Assembly: GCF_000337815.1 (NCBI RefSeq)
Contig: NZ_AOLN01000001.1
Coordinates: 1 to 64,000, forward strand
Length of the DNA stretch: 64,000 nucleotides
Direction: 5' to 3'
DNA from: Haloferax mucosum ATCC BAA-1512
GTDB lineage: Archaea; Halobacteriota; Halobacteria; Halobacteriales; Haloferacaceae
The notes under the pieces are model-generated. The model did not search any database. It saw only the letters and a program-made list of their open reading frames with translations, and was not told the DNA's origin. Both the position numbers and the translations under genes were made by a program. Shown here piece by piece: positions 1 through 7,450 of this stretch. Within the stretch, counting starts at the first letter, position 1; each line of letters opens with the position of its first letter.

Positions 1-264
1 GGGAGGAGTACTCCCGTGCGCTTCTTCACATTACTTCCAATGCCACGGTTACATTTAAGGCCGTTGATTTAGTAGCTCCATGAGAAAAATAGACACGAGT
101 AGTGTCATAACTTCACTCGCCGGATGTCGTGACATCAACCGAAAGTTGAGCGAAATCAATATTATTAGTTTCCCGTGTGCGCGCATCGCGTGAGATATTG
201 GTTGGGTGAAATCGTTTATATCGGGTCGCTTTATAAGGACAGAGCTACGATTCACGTGCGAGCA
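1..264. other. Leader region upstream of tbp, no gene seen
   Basis: No convincing coding frame is visible. The reading frame on the minus strand here is only the antisense of tbp. The first 15 bases form a short inverted repeat (GGGAG...CTCCC) that could be the end of a transcript from outside the window. The stretch is AT-richer than its surroundings, and its right part carries the tbp promoter. Confidence 0.5.
230..237 (+). promoter_or_regulatory. TATA box of tbp
   Basis: The sequence TTTATAAG lies about 30 nt before the ATG at 265, the usual haloarchaeal distance for a leaderless or very short-leader transcript. A second AT-rich candidate (TTTATAT) is at about 215-221. Confidence 0.5.
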
Positions 265-825
265 ATGAGTGGGCCGGCAGACTCCATCGAAATTCAAAAC
301 GTAGTCGCATCGACCGGGATCGGTCAGGAGCTCGACCTCGAAGCACTTGCTGACGACCTTCCGGGTGCGGATTTCAACCCCGACAATTTCCCGGGTCTCG
401 TCTACCGCACACAGGACCCAAAAGCCGCGGCGCTCATCTTCCGCTCTGGGAAGATCGTGTGTACGGGCGCAAAAAGCATCGACGACGTACACGACGCACT
501 CGGGATAATCTTCGACAAACTCCGAGAGTTACAGATCCCCGTAGACGACGACCCAGAGATCACCGTTCAGAATATCGTTTCCAGCGCCGACCTCGGACAT
601 AATCTGAACTTAAACGCACTCGCAATCGGCCTTGGACTCGAAGACGTCGAGTACGAGCCCGAGCAGTTCCCCGGACTTGTCTACCGGATGGACAAACCAA
701 AAGTCGTTATTCTCCTCTTTGGCTCCGGAAAAATCGTCATCACCGGTGGCAAGCAGACTGACGACGCGGCGACCGCAGTCGAGGAAATCGTCGAGCGTAT
801 CGATGCGCTCGGTCTCCTCGGATAG
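265..825 (+). CDS. tbp: TATA-box-binding protein (TBP)
   Basis: A 186-aa general transcription factor that binds the TATA element and recruits TFB and RNA polymerase. The protein is two direct structural repeats of about 90 residues. Each has the pattern I-x-N-I/V-V-x-S, then FPGLVYR, then GK-I-V-x-TG. FPGLVYR appears in both halves (codons near 392 and 667), as does the SGKIV motif. The length matches archaeal TBPs (180-190 aa). The frame is open upstream to 175, but the ATG at 265 fits the TATA box and the family N-terminus. It converges with the orc gene. Haloarchaea carry several TBP paralogues, and which one this is cannot be told from sequence alone. Confidence 0.95.
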   Translation: MSGPADSIEIQNVVASTGIGQELDLEALADDLPGADFNPDNFPGLVYRTQDPKAAALIFRSGKIVCTGAKSIDDVHDALGIIFDKLRELQIPVDDDPEITVQNIVSSADLGHNLNLNALAIGLGLEDVEYEPEQFPGLVYRMDKPKVVILLFGSGKIVITGGKQTDDAATAVEEIVERIDALGLLG

Positions 826-991
826 ACGCTTTCGACCCCATTTTCCGTTGCTGATGAGTACCACAGGACCATCAATACGAGAAGCGTCGGACTCGTCCGA
901 GACGAGTACGTGTGTATGTGAACGGGACGGTATCTCCCACGGTGCAGAGAATAGAAAGACAGAGTTACCGACAGGAGTTGAAGAAAGTCTA

Positions 992-2197
992 CTACGTGTC
1001 CGTGTTCTCCGTAAGGACATCTTTCACTACGTCGGGGTCTTCCAGCAGTTGGTGTTTCGTATAGCTACCTTCGGCGCTCCCACCGCTGTGTTTGGATTGT
1101 TCGATAATATCGAGGAACGCGTGTTCTTTCAGCAAGTCGCGGACGCGCCGGAGTGACAGGCTATCGGAGCCTTGCTGTCGGCAGATATTTTCGTAGACCT
1201 CGTAGACGCGACTCGTCCGAAAGCCGTCCTGTTGTTGGTTCGACAGCGAAAGGATAGCGAGTGCCTGAAGCACGTATCGGGAGTGTGGCGTTGACCCGCG
1301 AATCAGTTCGCGGAAACGGTCGGTTTCCGCTCGCTGACGCGCCTGTGTGACGAAGTTTTCTCTGACCGTACTGGCGCCCATGGATTGTGCTATCTCGCCT
1401 GCGTACCGGAGGATGTCGATTGCTTTCCGTGCATCACCATGTTCGCGGGCGGCGAGTGCGGCCGCACGCGGAATCGTCGATGGATCCAAAACACCGTCAC
1501 GGAAGGCATCACTACGCGCGTCCATGATGTCGCGGAGTTGGTTCGCATCGTATGGCGGGAAGACGAATTCGCGTTCACAGAGGCTCGATTTGACGCGCTC
1601 GTCCATTCGGTCTTTGTACTGAATCTTGTTGCTGATGCCGATGACGCCGAGCTTACAGCCGGCAATCTTTCCCGCCTCGCCAGCACGCGACAGTTGCATG
1701 AGAATATCGTCGTCACTCAGTTTGTCTATCTCGTCGAGAATGATGAGCACGACGTCGTAGAGTGAGTCGAGGATACGCCAGAGTCGCTTGTAGTACGTCG
1801 AAGTCGAGAGACCCTTATCAGGAACTTTGATTCCCGTGACCGCAGTTTCGTTCACGCTGTCGGCGATCGTCTGGACCGCTTGCGTTTCGGTAGTGTCCTG
1901 TGCGCAATCGACGTACGCAAAGGTCGCTTTCACACCTTCTTCTTCAGCAGTTTCGACGAGGCGCTGTGAGACGTATTTGGCGCACAACGACTTTCCGGTC
2001 CCCGTTTTCCCGTAGATAAGAACGTTACTCGGGCTCTGTCCGAAGATGGCAGGATTCACCGCCGTCGCAAGACTCGAAATTTCGTCGTCACGACCGACGA
2101 TGCGACCCTCACCCGGGAGATGGTTAATCTCCAACAACTCCTTGTTAGCGAAGATGGGGTCCTCTCGGGTGAAGAGGTCGTCGCTGGCGTTAGGCAT
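992..2197 (-). CDS. orc: Orc1/Cdc6-type replication initiator
   Basis: A 401-aa AAA+ ATPase that binds origin recognition boxes and loads the MCM helicase. Walker A GKTGTGKS is at residues 63-70, Walker B LIILDEID at about 151-158, and sensor-2 residues follow in the arginine-rich region. The C-terminal 100 residues (VLQALAILSLSN onward, with YEVYENICRQQG) are the winged-helix domain that binds DNA. Length is normal for the family. The start codon is only about 9 nt from the first ORB repeat, so Orc probably covers its own promoter when bound to the origin. Transcription is away from the origin. Haloarchaea have many orc paralogues; the tight link to nine ORBs marks this as the cognate initiator. 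Confidence 0.95.
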   Translation of the reverse strand: MPNASDDLFTREDPIFANKELLEINHLPGEGRIVGRDDEISSLATAVNPAIFGQSPSNVLIYGKTGTGKSLCAKYVSQRLVETAEEEGVKATFAYVDCAQDTTETQAVQTIADSVNETAVTGIKVPDKGLSTSTYYKRLWRILDSLYDVVLIILDEIDKLSDDDILMQLSRAGEAGKIAGCKLGVIGISNKIQYKDRMDERVKSSLCEREFVFPPYDANQLRDIMDARSDAFRDGVLDPSTIPRAAALAAREHGDARKAIDILRYAGEIAQSMGASTVRENFVTQARQRAETDRFRELIRGSTPHSRYVLQALAILSLSNQQQDGFRTSRVYEVYENICRQQGSDSLSLRRVRDLLKEHAFLDIIEQSKHSGGSAEGSYTKHQLLEDPDVVKDVLTENTDT

Positions 2198-2205
2198 GTT
2201 CGCAA

Positions 2206-2226
2206 CACACCACGTTTCCGGTGAAA
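2206..2226 (-). repeat. Origin recognition box 1 (left-pointing)
   Basis: On the minus strand it reads TTTCACCGGAAACGTGGTGTG, nearly identical to the plus-strand box at 2927. It lies directly in front of the orc start codon, where it could give autoregulation. Confidence 0.85.
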
Positions 2227-2250
2227 GGACTTACCATTCGGCGTAGCACA

Positions 2251-2272
2251 CACACACCGGATTTCCGGTGAA
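2251..2272 (-). repeat. Origin recognition box 2 (left-pointing)
   Basis: The minus strand reads TTCACCGGAAATCC then GGTGTGTG. It has one change in the central triplet relative to the consensus. It is the same orientation as box 1 and 45 bp from it. Confidence 0.85.
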
Positions 2273-2318
2273 CCACCACGAACCTCCGTTTCCTGTCCAC
2301 ACGAAATGGAGGTATTCG

Positions 2319-2342
2319 TTCACCGGAAACACGGTGTGGGGG
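2319..2342 (+). repeat. Origin recognition box 3 (right-pointing)
   Basis: It reads TTCACCGGAAACACGGTGTG followed by a G-run (GGGG), the extended form typical of haloarchaeal ORBs. It is opposite in orientation to boxes 1 and 2. Confidence 0.88.
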
Positions 2343-2689
2343 TACTCTATTGGTACTAAAGAAGCGACACAGCACTCGAACATCGAGAGAACGATGGGAA
2401 GCATCTTCCCAAAGCCTCGGAAGAGGAGTAGGCTAGACGAGGTGACGCACTCTTGAGCGGCGTCTACGGCGCGAATTCAAAGTCAACGCACGGATAGCAG
2501 ACAGAATAGGCGACCGGCAACAGTTAACGATGCAGACACTAAGCGGGCACGACCAGTCAAAGAACTACTTGTCGTGGAGAGATTGTCGAGCAGAACACGG
2601 CAACGAACGGTTGGATTTCTCGTACACGTATTAACAGGACTCAGCCGGAGTTATCCAACCCTAACTCGGACGTCTCTTTCGACTCAAAC

Positions 2690-2710
2690 AATACTCGAGA
2701 TTCGAGTATT
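2690..2710. repeat. Perfect interrupted palindrome in the origin
   Basis: AATACTCGA, a 3-nt spacer GAT, then TCGAGTATT. An outer pair of arms, CAAAC on the left and GTTTG on the right (to about 2720), can extend the stem with an asymmetric bulge. It sits just before the AT-rich core of the origin. It may be a protein site or a cruciform; no family assigned. Confidence 0.6.
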
Positions 2711-2739
2711 ATCTTGTTTGCGAGTGTATCAATGGTCGG

Positions 2740-2830
2740 TAACACAAATAAACTATTTAACTATTTCTATACCCTGTGTAAACGAGGCTACGTTCGAATT
2801 GAGAGATATAGAACCACAAAGGATGGAACG
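2740..2830. other. Candidate DNA unwinding element
   Basis: This is the most AT-rich stretch of the origin (runs such as ACACAAATAAACTATTTAAC). It is placed between the left and right ORB groups, as expected for the site of initial melting. The assignment is by composition and position only. Confidence 0.55.
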
Positions 2831-2926
2831 AACGCAAAAATCGTCCCGTTTCTCCGGAAATACAGTGCTTGTCTCCGTGACGTACCTCTCCTTCCGAGCA
2901 TGTCTTTTAGCTCCTCTTCTCACCGG

Positions 2927-2950
2927 TTTCACCGGAAACGTGGTGTGTGG
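2927..2950 (+). repeat. Origin recognition box 4
   Basis: TTTCACCGGAAACGTGGTGTG followed by TGG. A partial copy (TCACCGGTTT) immediately precedes it. It is the first box on the far side of the AT-rich core. Confidence 0.88.
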
Positions 2951-3054
2951 GATATAAGTGGACCGATTCGATTTCTCGTGGCTATCGTACAGTGCCGTAC
3001 ACGACCCTAATCTCGGTATTACGGCGTCCCTGGACCCTCTCGTGTCTCCTATTC

Positions 3055-3078
3055 GTTCACCGGAAACCCGGTGTGTCT
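3055..3078 (+). repeat. Origin recognition box 5
   Basis: GTTCACCGGAAACCCGGTGTG, full consensus apart from the variable central bases. Right-pointing like the other distal boxes. Confidence 0.88.
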
Positions 3079-3130
3079 GTGAGACGAGTCATACAATCTT
3101 CGCTGTGACCCCTCCCTACGCGCTCGCCCA

Positions 3131-3154
3131 TTTCACCGGAAACACGGTGTCTGT
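3131..3154 (+). repeat. Origin recognition box 6
   Basis: TTTCACCGGAAACACGGTGT, identical in its core to box 3. It lacks the trailing G-run, ending in CTG. Confidence 0.88.
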
Positions 3155-3300
3155 CAGCGCTACAACGTTCCCAACTATCGTTATGTTGGTCTACTCATGC
3201 GTTTCCTGTCGGTGGCTGTGTTCGTCTACACGATAGTTTGAGTCGATATCGTCTCGCCACCCTCACGTCTCCGAATATCCCTGGCCACCTTCTCGCTTTG

Positions 3301-3324
3301 ATTCATCGGAAACGTAGTGTCTCT
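3301..3324 (+). repeat. Origin recognition box 7 (degenerate)
   Basis: ATTCATCGGAAACGTAGTGT. It has changes in both halves (CACC to CATC and GGTGT to AGTGT), so it probably binds weakly. Confidence 0.7.
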
Positions 3325-3346
3325 GCCCGTCCCTGCCGTTTTCTTG

Positions 3347-3370
3347 ATTCACCGGAAGCGAGGTGTGCGT
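3347..3370 (+). repeat. Origin recognition box 8
   Basis: ATTCACCGGAAGCGAGGTGTG. One A-to-G change in the central GGAAAC. It is 46 bp from box 7, close to the spacing of boxes 1 and 2. Confidence 0.8.
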
Positions 3371-3426
3371 GACCGTCTACGACCGCGGTGTCTTTGCTCT
3401 CGTCGGCGAGTCAACCCACCGGCACG

Positions 3427-3448
3427 ATTCACCGGAAACGAGGTGTGT
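3427..3448 (+). repeat. Origin recognition box 9
   Basis: ATTCACCGGAAACGAGGTGTG. It is the last box before the origin-associated gene at 3544. Confidence 0.85.
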
Positions 3449-3543
3449 AACGGACTGGCGTGCAATCGTGACTCTTCGGCGTGGCAGACTGTGCCGTTCT
3501 CGTGGCGTCAATGCAATTACCCCGGAGAACCAACTAATTACTC

Positions 3544-4026
3544 ATGCATACGCTCGGTCGTGTGTGGGCGCGTCTCCGAGAGGCGATATCGTCGGGAGAA
3601 GGCCAATCGGAGTGGTCCCTAAAGTGGTCACGTCAAGTCGAGTCACGATGGTCCCGACCGAAGGAAACCGTCGATTGCTTTCGCTTCGACGATGGGTACG
3701 TCACGACTGTAAAGTACGAAACTCGTGATGTCACGTGGCAACTCACGCCCGGTCAGGTTCCGTTGGCGAGTGCGCTCGCCATGGCGACGCTATACCTCGA
3801 ACATAAACTGACGCCGCAAACAGATCCAGAAGGGCGTCCCTTCATCGGACTGGCCGACCACGGTCCCGTACAAGTGTTCGAAGAGATACCTCCCGAACCG
3901 GTCGAATACGTCTACCTCGACGGTATTCGAACGCTCGAAGAGTTTCCCGACTTTCTCACCATCGACAACGACCTCCGGTCCGTCTTCGACCAAATGGCGC
4001 CCGCCCAGTCGAGAACGTCACGCTGA
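3544..4026 (+). CDS. Origin-associated hypothetical protein
   Basis: A 160-aa protein of unknown function beginning 95 nt after the last ORB. Codon use and the acidic composition after residue 40 look like a real haloarchaeal gene. The N-terminus is basic and Trp/Arg-rich (WARLREAISSGE, then WSLKWSRQVESRW), and the rest is a compact mixed alpha/beta stretch without recognisable catalytic motifs. No membrane segment. Its last codons and TGA stop lie inside the first unit of the 19-bp tandem array, so array growth may have altered the C-terminus (SRTSR). Haloarchaeal origins often have a conserved small gene opposite orc; this fits that place, but a replication role is inference from position. 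Confidence 0.75.
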   Translation: MHTLGRVWARLREAISSGEGQSEWSLKWSRQVESRWSRPKETVDCFRFDDGYVTTVKYETRDVTWQLTPGQVPLASALAMATLYLEHKLTPQTDPEGRPFIGLADHGPVQVFEEIPPEPVEYVYLDGIRTLEEFPDFLTIDNDLRSVFDQMAPAQSRTSR

Positions 4027-4220
4027 ACAGGGACCGTCACGCTGAACAGGGACCGTCACGCTGAACAGGGACCGTCACGCTGAACAGGGAACGTCACGCT
4101 GAACAGGGAACGTCACGCTGAACAGGGAACGTCACGCTGAACAGGGAACGTCACGCTGAACAGGGAACGTCACGCTGAACGGGGAACATCACACTGACCC
4201 CGCGAACGTCACAGTGAAAC
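4016..4220 (+). repeat. 19-bp tandem repeat array, about 11 copies
   Basis: The unit is CGTCACGCTGAACAGGGAA or ...GAC. Units begin at 4016, 4035, 4054, 4073, 4092, 4111, 4130, 4149 and 4168. Two degenerate units follow, at 4187 and 4207. The first three end in C and the next six in A; the ninth also has one internal change. The array covers the stop codon of the preceding gene and the possible GTG start (4214) of the helicase frame. A 19-bp period is not a multiple of three, so it cannot be a conserved protein repeat. It is iteron-like in size and position, but no function is known. Confidence 0.95.
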
Positions 4221-4327
4221 AATCGTACCCGCGCAACTTTCGTAGGCGAGTGTCCGGCCACGGGGTGGCGTTCTTTGCCACCCGGGTGTCGCAAGCCGTT
4301 TCCCCGTCGCGTCCGTATCCGGAGTCG

Positions 4328-6454
4328 ATGACTGCCGAGGACGAGGACCGAGAAATCCCTCCAGACGAGTCGGGCACGCGGAGTTCAGCCTCCGAGCCGT
4401 CGGATTCGTTCGACCGAGACACGTCCGGCCGAGACGCGTCTGACCAAGACGTACTGGACCGACTCGCTGACGTGACAGACACCGGCATACCGGACGATGG
4501 TACCTCGGATGGCGGCATCTCGAACGACAGCACCTCCGACGACGATATCTCTCTCACCTCGTTCTACGAAGCCCTCGAAGCCGAGGGCCGACCAGTCGTG
4601 ACCGCACAACAGGTCGCCCGCCGTCTCGACGTATCCCAGGCGGATGCGCTGGATGCACTCGACGTTCTCGCAGACGCCGGCAAAGTCGAGCACGTGGCTG
4701 TCGAGACCGACCCACTCGTGTGGTATCCAACGGAGTGGGGTGAACTCGCGTCGCGTGAGCGAATCGTCTTGTTCCCGAAGCGCCGCGAACTCGTCGTCGA
4801 TAACCCGACCCAGTACACGCGAGCACGACTCTCGCAGTTCGCGCACCTCGTCGATACCACCGGAGACCGCGAGGGGCGAGGCCGCGGCTATCTCTACCGA
4901 ATCCGTCAAGAAGACGTGTGGCAGGCACCCTTCGACGATGTTCACGACCTGCTTTCGATGCTTCGGTCTGTCCTTCCGGAACGTTCGGCCCACCTCGAAT
5001 CGTGGGTCGAAGACCAGTGGAAGCGTGCCCACCAGTTCCGACTCTACTCCCACGAGGACGGCTACACGGTTCTCCAAGCCGCAACCGAGAGCCTGATGGG
5101 GAACGTCGCGCTTCAGAAACTCGACGAGAGCCAGGTTTACGCGCCGATTTCGGACACCGAGTCGTGGGTCAGAGACGAGGAGATCGCGGCCATCAAACGG
5201 GTTCTCTACGACGCGGGATACCCGGTTGAAGACGACCGCGACCTCGAAGACGGCGAAGAACTCGACATCTCGCTTCACATCGACCTCCGCGACTATCAGC
5301 AAGATTGGGTCAATCGGTTCATCGACCAGCGCGCCGGCGTTCTCGTTGGGCCACCCGGAGCTGGAAAGACGATTGCGGGTATCGGGGCACTCGGTGCGGT
5401 CGGCGGCGAGACGTTGATTCTCGTTCCCAGCCGTGAACTCGCACGGCAGTGGCGCGAAGAACTACTCTCGACGACCGACCTCACACGCGACCAAATCGGC
5501 GAGTACCACGGTGGGTCGAAGGAAATCCGCCCCGTGACGATCGCAACCTACCAAACCGCGGGGATGGACCGACACCGCTCCCTGTTCGACTCCCGTCGAT
5601 GGGGGCTTATCATCTACGACGAAGCTCACCACATTCCCAGTCGCGTCTTCCAGCGAAGCGCCAATTTACAGTCCAAACACCGCCTCGGACTGTCTGCGAC
5701 GCCCATCCGCGAAGACGACAAAGAGGCAGAAATCTTCACCCTCATCGGCCCGCCAATCGGGACCGACTGGAGCAAACTCTTCGACGCGGGCTACGTTCAA
5801 GAGCCGGAAATCGAAATCCGATACGTCGGGTGGAGCGACGATATGGCACGCAACGAGTGGGCCGCGAGTGACGGCCGTGAGCGACACATGCTCGCCGCGA
5901 TGAATCCCGGGAAGATATTCGAGATTCGCCGACTCCGAGCTCGCCACGCCGACTCGAAAACGCTCGTTTTCGTTGATTACCTCGACCAAGGAGAGACCAT
6001 CTCCGAGGCGCTCGACGTTCCGTTCGTTAGCGGCGAGACCAGACACCACCGCAGAGAAGCGTACTTCGAGGCATTCCGCGACGACGACCTCGACACGCTC
6101 GTCATCTCTCGAATCGGTGACGAGGGAATCGACCTCCCGAACGCGGAACTCGCAATCGTCGCATCCGGACTCGGTGGGTCCCGTCGGCAAGGCTCCCAAC
6201 GTGCGGGCCGAACGATGCGTCCCGCCGGTAGTGCACTCATGTACGTCCTCGCCACCCGTGGCACGAGCGAGGAAGACTTCGCACAGCGCCAGATGCAACA
6301 CCTCGCTGGGAAGGGTATCCGTGTTCGTGAAACCAACGCTGACGAGTCCGAGCCATCGAAGCCCGAAAGCTCACCCGAGACGGCTGACTCGGACTCAGAC
6401 TCGGATTCAAATTCTGATTCGCAACCGGACCCTGACACGCCACCGAGTAACTGA
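4328..6454 (+). CDS. rad25: Rad25/XPB-family superfamily 2 helicase
   Basis: A 708-aa ATP-dependent DNA helicase related to XPB/ERCC3, which opens DNA in nucleotide-excision repair and transcription. An acidic tail (residues 1-80) and a winged-helix-like stretch (QQVARRLDVSQADALDALDV) precede the helicase core. Walker A GPPGAGKT is near residue 341, DEAH near 430 (IIYDEAHH), SATP about 25 residues later. Motif VI is GSQRAGRTMRP near 625. The C-terminus is a D/S repeat tail. The frame extends back to a GTG at 4214 inside the tandem array, but ATG 4328 starts a normal acidic protein and is preferred. Its neighbour is the origin, a recurrent arrangement in haloarchaea as I recall, with no proven role in initiation. 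Confidence 0.9.
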   Translation: MTAEDEDREIPPDESGTRSSASEPSDSFDRDTSGRDASDQDVLDRLADVTDTGIPDDGTSDGGISNDSTSDDDISLTSFYEALEAEGRPVVTAQQVARRLDVSQADALDALDVLADAGKVEHVAVETDPLVWYPTEWGELASRERIVLFPKRRELVVDNPTQYTRARLSQFAHLVDTTGDREGRGRGYLYRIRQEDVWQAPFDDVHDLLSMLRSVLPERSAHLESWVEDQWKRAHQFRLYSHEDGYTVLQAATESLMGNVALQKLDESQVYAPISDTESWVRDEEIAAIKRVLYDAGYPVEDDRDLEDGEELDISLHIDLRDYQQDWVNRFIDQRAGVLVGPPGAGKTIAGIGALGAVGGETLILVPSRELARQWREELLSTTDLTRDQIGEYHGGSKEIRPVTIATYQTAGMDRHRSLFDSRRWGLIIYDEAHHIPSRVFQRSANLQSKHRLGLSATPIREDDKEAEIFTLIGPPIGTDWSKLFDAGYVQEPEIEIRYVGWSDDMARNEWAASDGRERHMLAAMNPGKIFEIRRLRARHADSKTLVFVDYLDQGETISEALDVPFVSGETRHHRREAYFEAFRDDDLDTLVISRIGDEGIDLPNAELAIVASGLGGSRRQGSQRAGRTMRPAGSALMYVLATRGTSEEDFAQRQMQHLAGKGIRVRETNADESEPSKPESSPETADSDSDSDSNSDSQPDPDTPPSN

Positions 6455-6600
6455 CTGAGAGCGACCGAGAGGGTGCCCCCGGTTTAGCAGTCGAGTAGTT
6501 CTATTTTGACCGTTGAGTCGTCAACTATCGCACTTCAGTCGGGCGCTTCTGGCGACAAATGAGAATTCTTAAGTCCGACCGCAGATTCAGATTCTCTTGA

Positions 6601-6674
6601 CCGCTCTTAGCTCAGCCTGGCAGAGCAGCCGACTGTAGATCGGCTTGTCCCCCGTTCAAATCGGGGAGAGCGGA
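6601..6674 (+). tRNA. tRNA-Tyr (GTA)
   Basis: A 74-nt cloverleaf without an intron. Acceptor CCGCTCT pairs with AGAGCGG, discriminator A. The anticodon stem GCCGA/TCGGC holds loop CTGTAGA with anticodon GTA at 6635-6637, and the T arm contains GTTCAAATC. The C1-G72 pair is the archaeal tyrosine identity pair. CCA is not encoded. A TATA-like TTCTTAAG lies about 35 nt upstream (6563-6571). Confidence 0.97.
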
Positions 6675-6676
6675 CT
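6654..6676 (+). repeat. Direct repeat copy 1, tRNA-Tyr 3' end
   Basis: A 23-bp sequence covering the T arm and 3' acceptor strand of tRNA-Tyr plus two bases. It recurs exactly at 6774-6796. This is the part of a tRNA gene normally used as an integrase attachment site. Confidence 0.85.
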
Positions 6677-7029
6677 CGTTTCTGACGTCGTCTGCGAACG
6701 AAGTGAGCCAACGGCGTCTGCCGAGACAACCTCGACCTGATTTGAGCAGTGAGCGAACGTCGTGAGCGAGTGGGTTCAAATCGGGGAGAGCGGACTGCTT
6801 TTAATACCTGCGAGCTTTTGCTTTGTCTCCCACTCCAATGAGCGCCAGCGAACGGGAGATAATGAGTCGAGCCGAACAAGTTTTGCGCACTGAAATGAAC
6901 TATCTATCCTATATACGTCTCCAGTGACGACCATACGTTTGGTTCCTATCCCATCTAGTACGTGGATTTCATACCATGAGTTATCAGTATTATAACGACT
7001 TATGCTTGGTTGGTCCGTACGTGTGGGCA
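6675..7029. other. Noncoding spacer after tRNA-Tyr
   Basis: Holds the displaced tRNA 3' end (6774-6796) and, between the two copies, imperfect repeats of GAGCGAACG/GTGAGCGAG. AT-rich sequence from about 6895 to 6990 probably contains the promoter of the next gene. Minus-strand frames across it are arginine-rich artefacts of the tRNA sequence. Confidence 0.5.
6774..6796 (+). repeat. Direct repeat copy 2, displaced tRNA-Tyr 3' end
   Basis: Exact 23-bp copy of 6654-6676 located 120 bp downstream, without the rest of a tRNA. It is what remains of an attachment site after integration and loss of an element, or of a local duplication. Confidence 0.8.
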
Positions 7030-7314
7030 ATGACGACTCTTGCTTCCGCGCCGGTAGTGGTGAACGTCCGCGTCGAAATGAACGACCACGGAACGATGAC
7101 TGTCGAAGTACACGAGACGAACGAGACGCGGCATCTCGTCGCGTATGAGTCAGAACGCATTCGTGATGCACTCGCGTCGCTTCCCGAGGGTGCGCGGGTT
7201 CCCATCGAGATGGTTCGTGCCGGGTCGCGTTCGAACGTTTGGAAGGCGGTGGCGCTCCACGGAAGACGCGTCCCCAACCCCGACACTTCTCATTCCGTCA
7301 CGACGGCCAACTGA
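7030..7314 (+). CDS. Small conserved haloarchaeal protein, paralogue A
   Basis: A 94-aa soluble protein of unknown function. It aligns over most of its length with the 83-aa protein at 44316-44567: both have MNDH-x-x-MTV, then L-V-x-YE, R-D-x-L, a PI-x-M/L stretch and end in a W-K/VAL motif. That identifies a family of about 80 residues present twice in this window. The fold looks like a small beta-rich domain. An ATG at 6976 would add 18 residues without resemblance to the paralogue, so the ATG at 7030 is preferred. Confidence 0.7.
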   Translation: MTTLASAPVVVNVRVEMNDHGTMTVEVHETNETRHLVAYESERIRDALASLPEGARVPIEMVRAGSRSNVWKAVALHGRRVPNPDTSHSVTTAN

Positions 7315-7450
7315 CCCGTCCGATACCGGACTCGGAACTCTGTTACCACTGTTCGATTCGATTGTACCTCGCCATCGCCGCCACGTCCAGCCGTTTTGAG
7401 CGCACGACGAACCGCCGAGGCTATACCGTTTGCCCGTGTTCCGCAGTCCA

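Larger units (their letters stand above)
2198..3543. other. Chromosomal replication origin (oriC)
   Basis: This 1.35-kb noncoding stretch between orc and an origin-associated gene carries nine copies of an origin recognition box with core TTCACCGGAAAC-N2-GGTGTG. Two copies near orc point left; one near orc and six on the far side point right. Between the two clusters lies an AT-rich stretch (about 2740-2830) and a palindrome at 2690-2710. Opposed ORBs flanking an AT-rich unwinding element is the standard architecture of haloarchaeal origins. No coding frame here looks real. Activity itself is inferred. Confidence 0.92.

Noticed and set aside
55-492. Minus-strand 145-codon frame over tbp
   Set aside because: It is the exact antisense of the N-terminal half of TBP with no independent motif.
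610-1156. Frames across the tbp-orc junction on both strands
   Set aside because: They are serine/arginine-rich shadows of the two real genes and span their convergent ends.
4016-4220. CRISPR array interpretation of the 19-bp repeats
   Set aside because: Units are contiguous with no unique spacers and no cas genes are nearby.
4385-5302. Minus-strand 305-codon frame inside rad25
   Set aside because: High-GC genomes give long antisense frames; the plus strand shows complete helicase motifs.
6607-6879. Minus-strand frame over tRNA-Tyr (SPRFERGTSRS)
   Set aside because: A well-known artefact of haloarchaeal tRNA sequence, Arg/Ser-rich and without conserved structure.
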